Source: Haliclystus octoradiatus (lineage: Eukaryota; Cnidaria; Staurozoa; Stauromedusae; Haliclystidae). From it: a DNA stretch of 64,000 nucleotides. Within the stretch, counting starts at the first letter, position 1. Every line of letters begins with the position of its first letter. A model generated the notes under the pieces. The model was not told the origin of the DNA and did not search any database. It saw only the letters and a program-made list of their open reading frames with translations. This document shows, in pieces, positions 62,475-64,000 of this stretch. Position numbers and translations under genes: made by a program. Where the stretch lies: NCBI GenBank assembly GCA_916610825.1, contig OU744450.1, forward strand, positions 10,544,380-10,608,379, given 5' to 3'.

Positions 62475-64000
62475 CTATGATAAAACAAAAATAATGATAA
62501 TATATTCCATTAAACCATTAAATGTACATTCTGTTGATTGTACGGTATATAGGAAGACCAAGAATATATGCATATCATATAGCACTTATAGCATTTAATA
62601 GCATTTCTAAAATTTTCGGAAATGGTCGAACCAACTTTCAATTTCTGATTGGTTAATTGAGCCTTTTATATCTTCGCACAAAGAATGGAAAGATAAAATG
62701 GGTAAGTTTGAAAAATCGCAGCATTCCATCTAATCTTTGATAAGTATAACAAAAACTCTGATAAACAACTTAGGAGACCTTCTAGTGTTCAAATCACCCA
62801 AAATTATCGTAAAGAAAAATATCTTAATAGGAAACAAACTTATATATGTATACACTCGGCGTACTTAGTGAAACACTTGAAAAGCCAAAATTGTTACTAT
62901 TTTCTCTTGTCTCATTAAGTACGTTCTATGTATTGTTTTCCCAGTATGATCTTGGGCCAGCGTATATTTGATAAGTATAAACATTGGTACTTGTAGCCTG
63001 TTGCTACTTGATGGTAATGATCGATACCAACATTTTAGTTAATGTTATTCCTGTCAGTACTCCTTTAAGCCAGTTCATGAACGGCAAATGACCCAATTTT
63101 TACAAACCTTTCATGGATGTTAAATGGCCAAATTTTCACGAACAATTCGTAAACTGTTTATTAGGTTTTCATCAACAGTTGTACAGTTCACAAACTGTGC
63201 ATAAAATCAGTGAATATTTTCTCAAGGGCTGTTGTCTGTGCTGGAGTAAGATATTTAATCAATTACTGCCTGCATGTAAAGCTTAGAACACTAAAAAAAT
63301 TGGTGAACAGTGAAGTAGAAATCGTATTTCCCTCCTTTCGATAGTGAAAAAGCATTGCATGCGGCTTCTGATTGGACGTACAAAGTTTTTCACTAGTGAA
63401 GATATGCCATATGGAGATTTAATAGATTTATGAGTTCCTCTGCTTGCGGAATGTTAAGAAAATAAAAATTTCTAAAGTGGCGTCAAGATGTGTAGTTGTG
63501 TATAGCAGTTAAACTCCTTCAATTATTTCTATTACCAAAATGAATGTTCACATTGTTCAGTCTTTCATCATAAAATGATGGAATCCTGATGTTGACTTCA
63601 CGCTCAGTTAATTATACCGTAGACTCAAGAATTCAGGAAGATCTACCGAAGCTAAATATTTAAATTAAATTAAGAATGAATCAAATGCGTACGCACAAAA
63701 TACCAATGAAGTTTTATTTTTATGTAGCGCCCAACAAGATTTCAACAGTTAGTTAATTCATGATTGTTAAATAGAAAGCAGCATTTACATCACACTTGAA
63801 AGAAGTCAAAGTGGGCGACCGTAAGTCATCTTTGAATAATTTAGAGCAAAACTTTGATACTGTATTTACTCTCGAGACAAAAGGGTCACTGCAGAGGTTA
63901 TCATCTGGATTGTCAATTTTCAATCAAATCAATACTATATAAAACAGATTTCTTAATTCATAAAATCAAAGTAATCTGTAGATATGTAAATTTCTGAGAG
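62475..64000. other. Probable CENPJ intron; no further exon recognised
   Basis: The sequence upstream (in CENPJ orientation) of the exon at 62408-62474 contains a degenerate TTCATGAAC-family repeat at about 63070-63230 and no exon I can support. The remaining N-terminal CENPJ exons should lie to the right of the window. Confidence 0.5.

Overview
The window looks like animal nuclear DNA. It is AT-rich, its genes are split by GT-AG introns, and introns and intergenic DNA are packed with transposon remnants, foldback elements and microsatellites. The recognisable genes (subfamily B ABC half-transporter, theta-class glutathione S-transferase, Yippee-like, CENPJ/CPAP) and the repeats (P/THAP, gypsy, hAT, Tc1-like MITEs) suggest an invertebrate metazoan. 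I cannot resolve the phylum from sequence alone. Nothing bacterial (operons, ribosome binding sites, CRISPR) is present.

Layout. (1) 1-7.7 kb: no convincing gene; repeats and one near-perfect hairpin at 6.34 kb. (2) 7.76-20.29 kb, minus strand: fifteen phase-consistent exons of an ABC half-transporter, giving 662 codons. The 3' end of the gene (signature motif and Walker B) is not found and is presumably beyond the left edge. Intron 9 holds tandem copies of a foldback repeat that carry along the 3' part of exon 9 with its splice donor. (3) 20.3-25.3 kb: intergenic, with a hAT-type MITE bounded by an 8-bp target duplication. (4) 25.30-36.57 kb, plus strand: a complete four-exon GST theta gene. 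Its 8.9-kb second intron contains a decayed gypsy retrotransposon (minus strand) interrupted by a 3.9-kb P-superfamily transposon with perfect 32-bp terminal inverted repeats. (5) 38.67-39.74 kb, minus strand: a 357-codon ORF for a charged protein ending in a CaaX-like, cysteine-rich tail reminiscent of paralemmins. (6) 41.0-44.5 kb: a long-TIR foldback element and a 1.9-kb hAT-like element with an 8-bp target duplication. (7) 45.51-46.41 kb, plus strand: a complete four-exon YPEL1-4-type gene. (8) 48.07-62.47 kb, minus strand: the last seven exons of CENPJ (CPAP/SAS-4) with the TCP10/G-box repeat domain. Its final 7.2-kb intron contains a higher-order array: four near-identical ~345-bp units with a reverse-transcriptase-like C-terminal fragment, embedded in long (TAA)n tracts.

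The host genes are functionally unrelated (membrane transport, detoxification, zinc-binding Yippee protein, centriole assembly) and do not form a pathway. The unusual content is in the repeats: exon-derived tandem duplications, a nested transposon that cuts a gypsy RNase H motif, a P transposase ORF broken by just two amber codons, and a large retrotransposon-microsatellite higher-order array.
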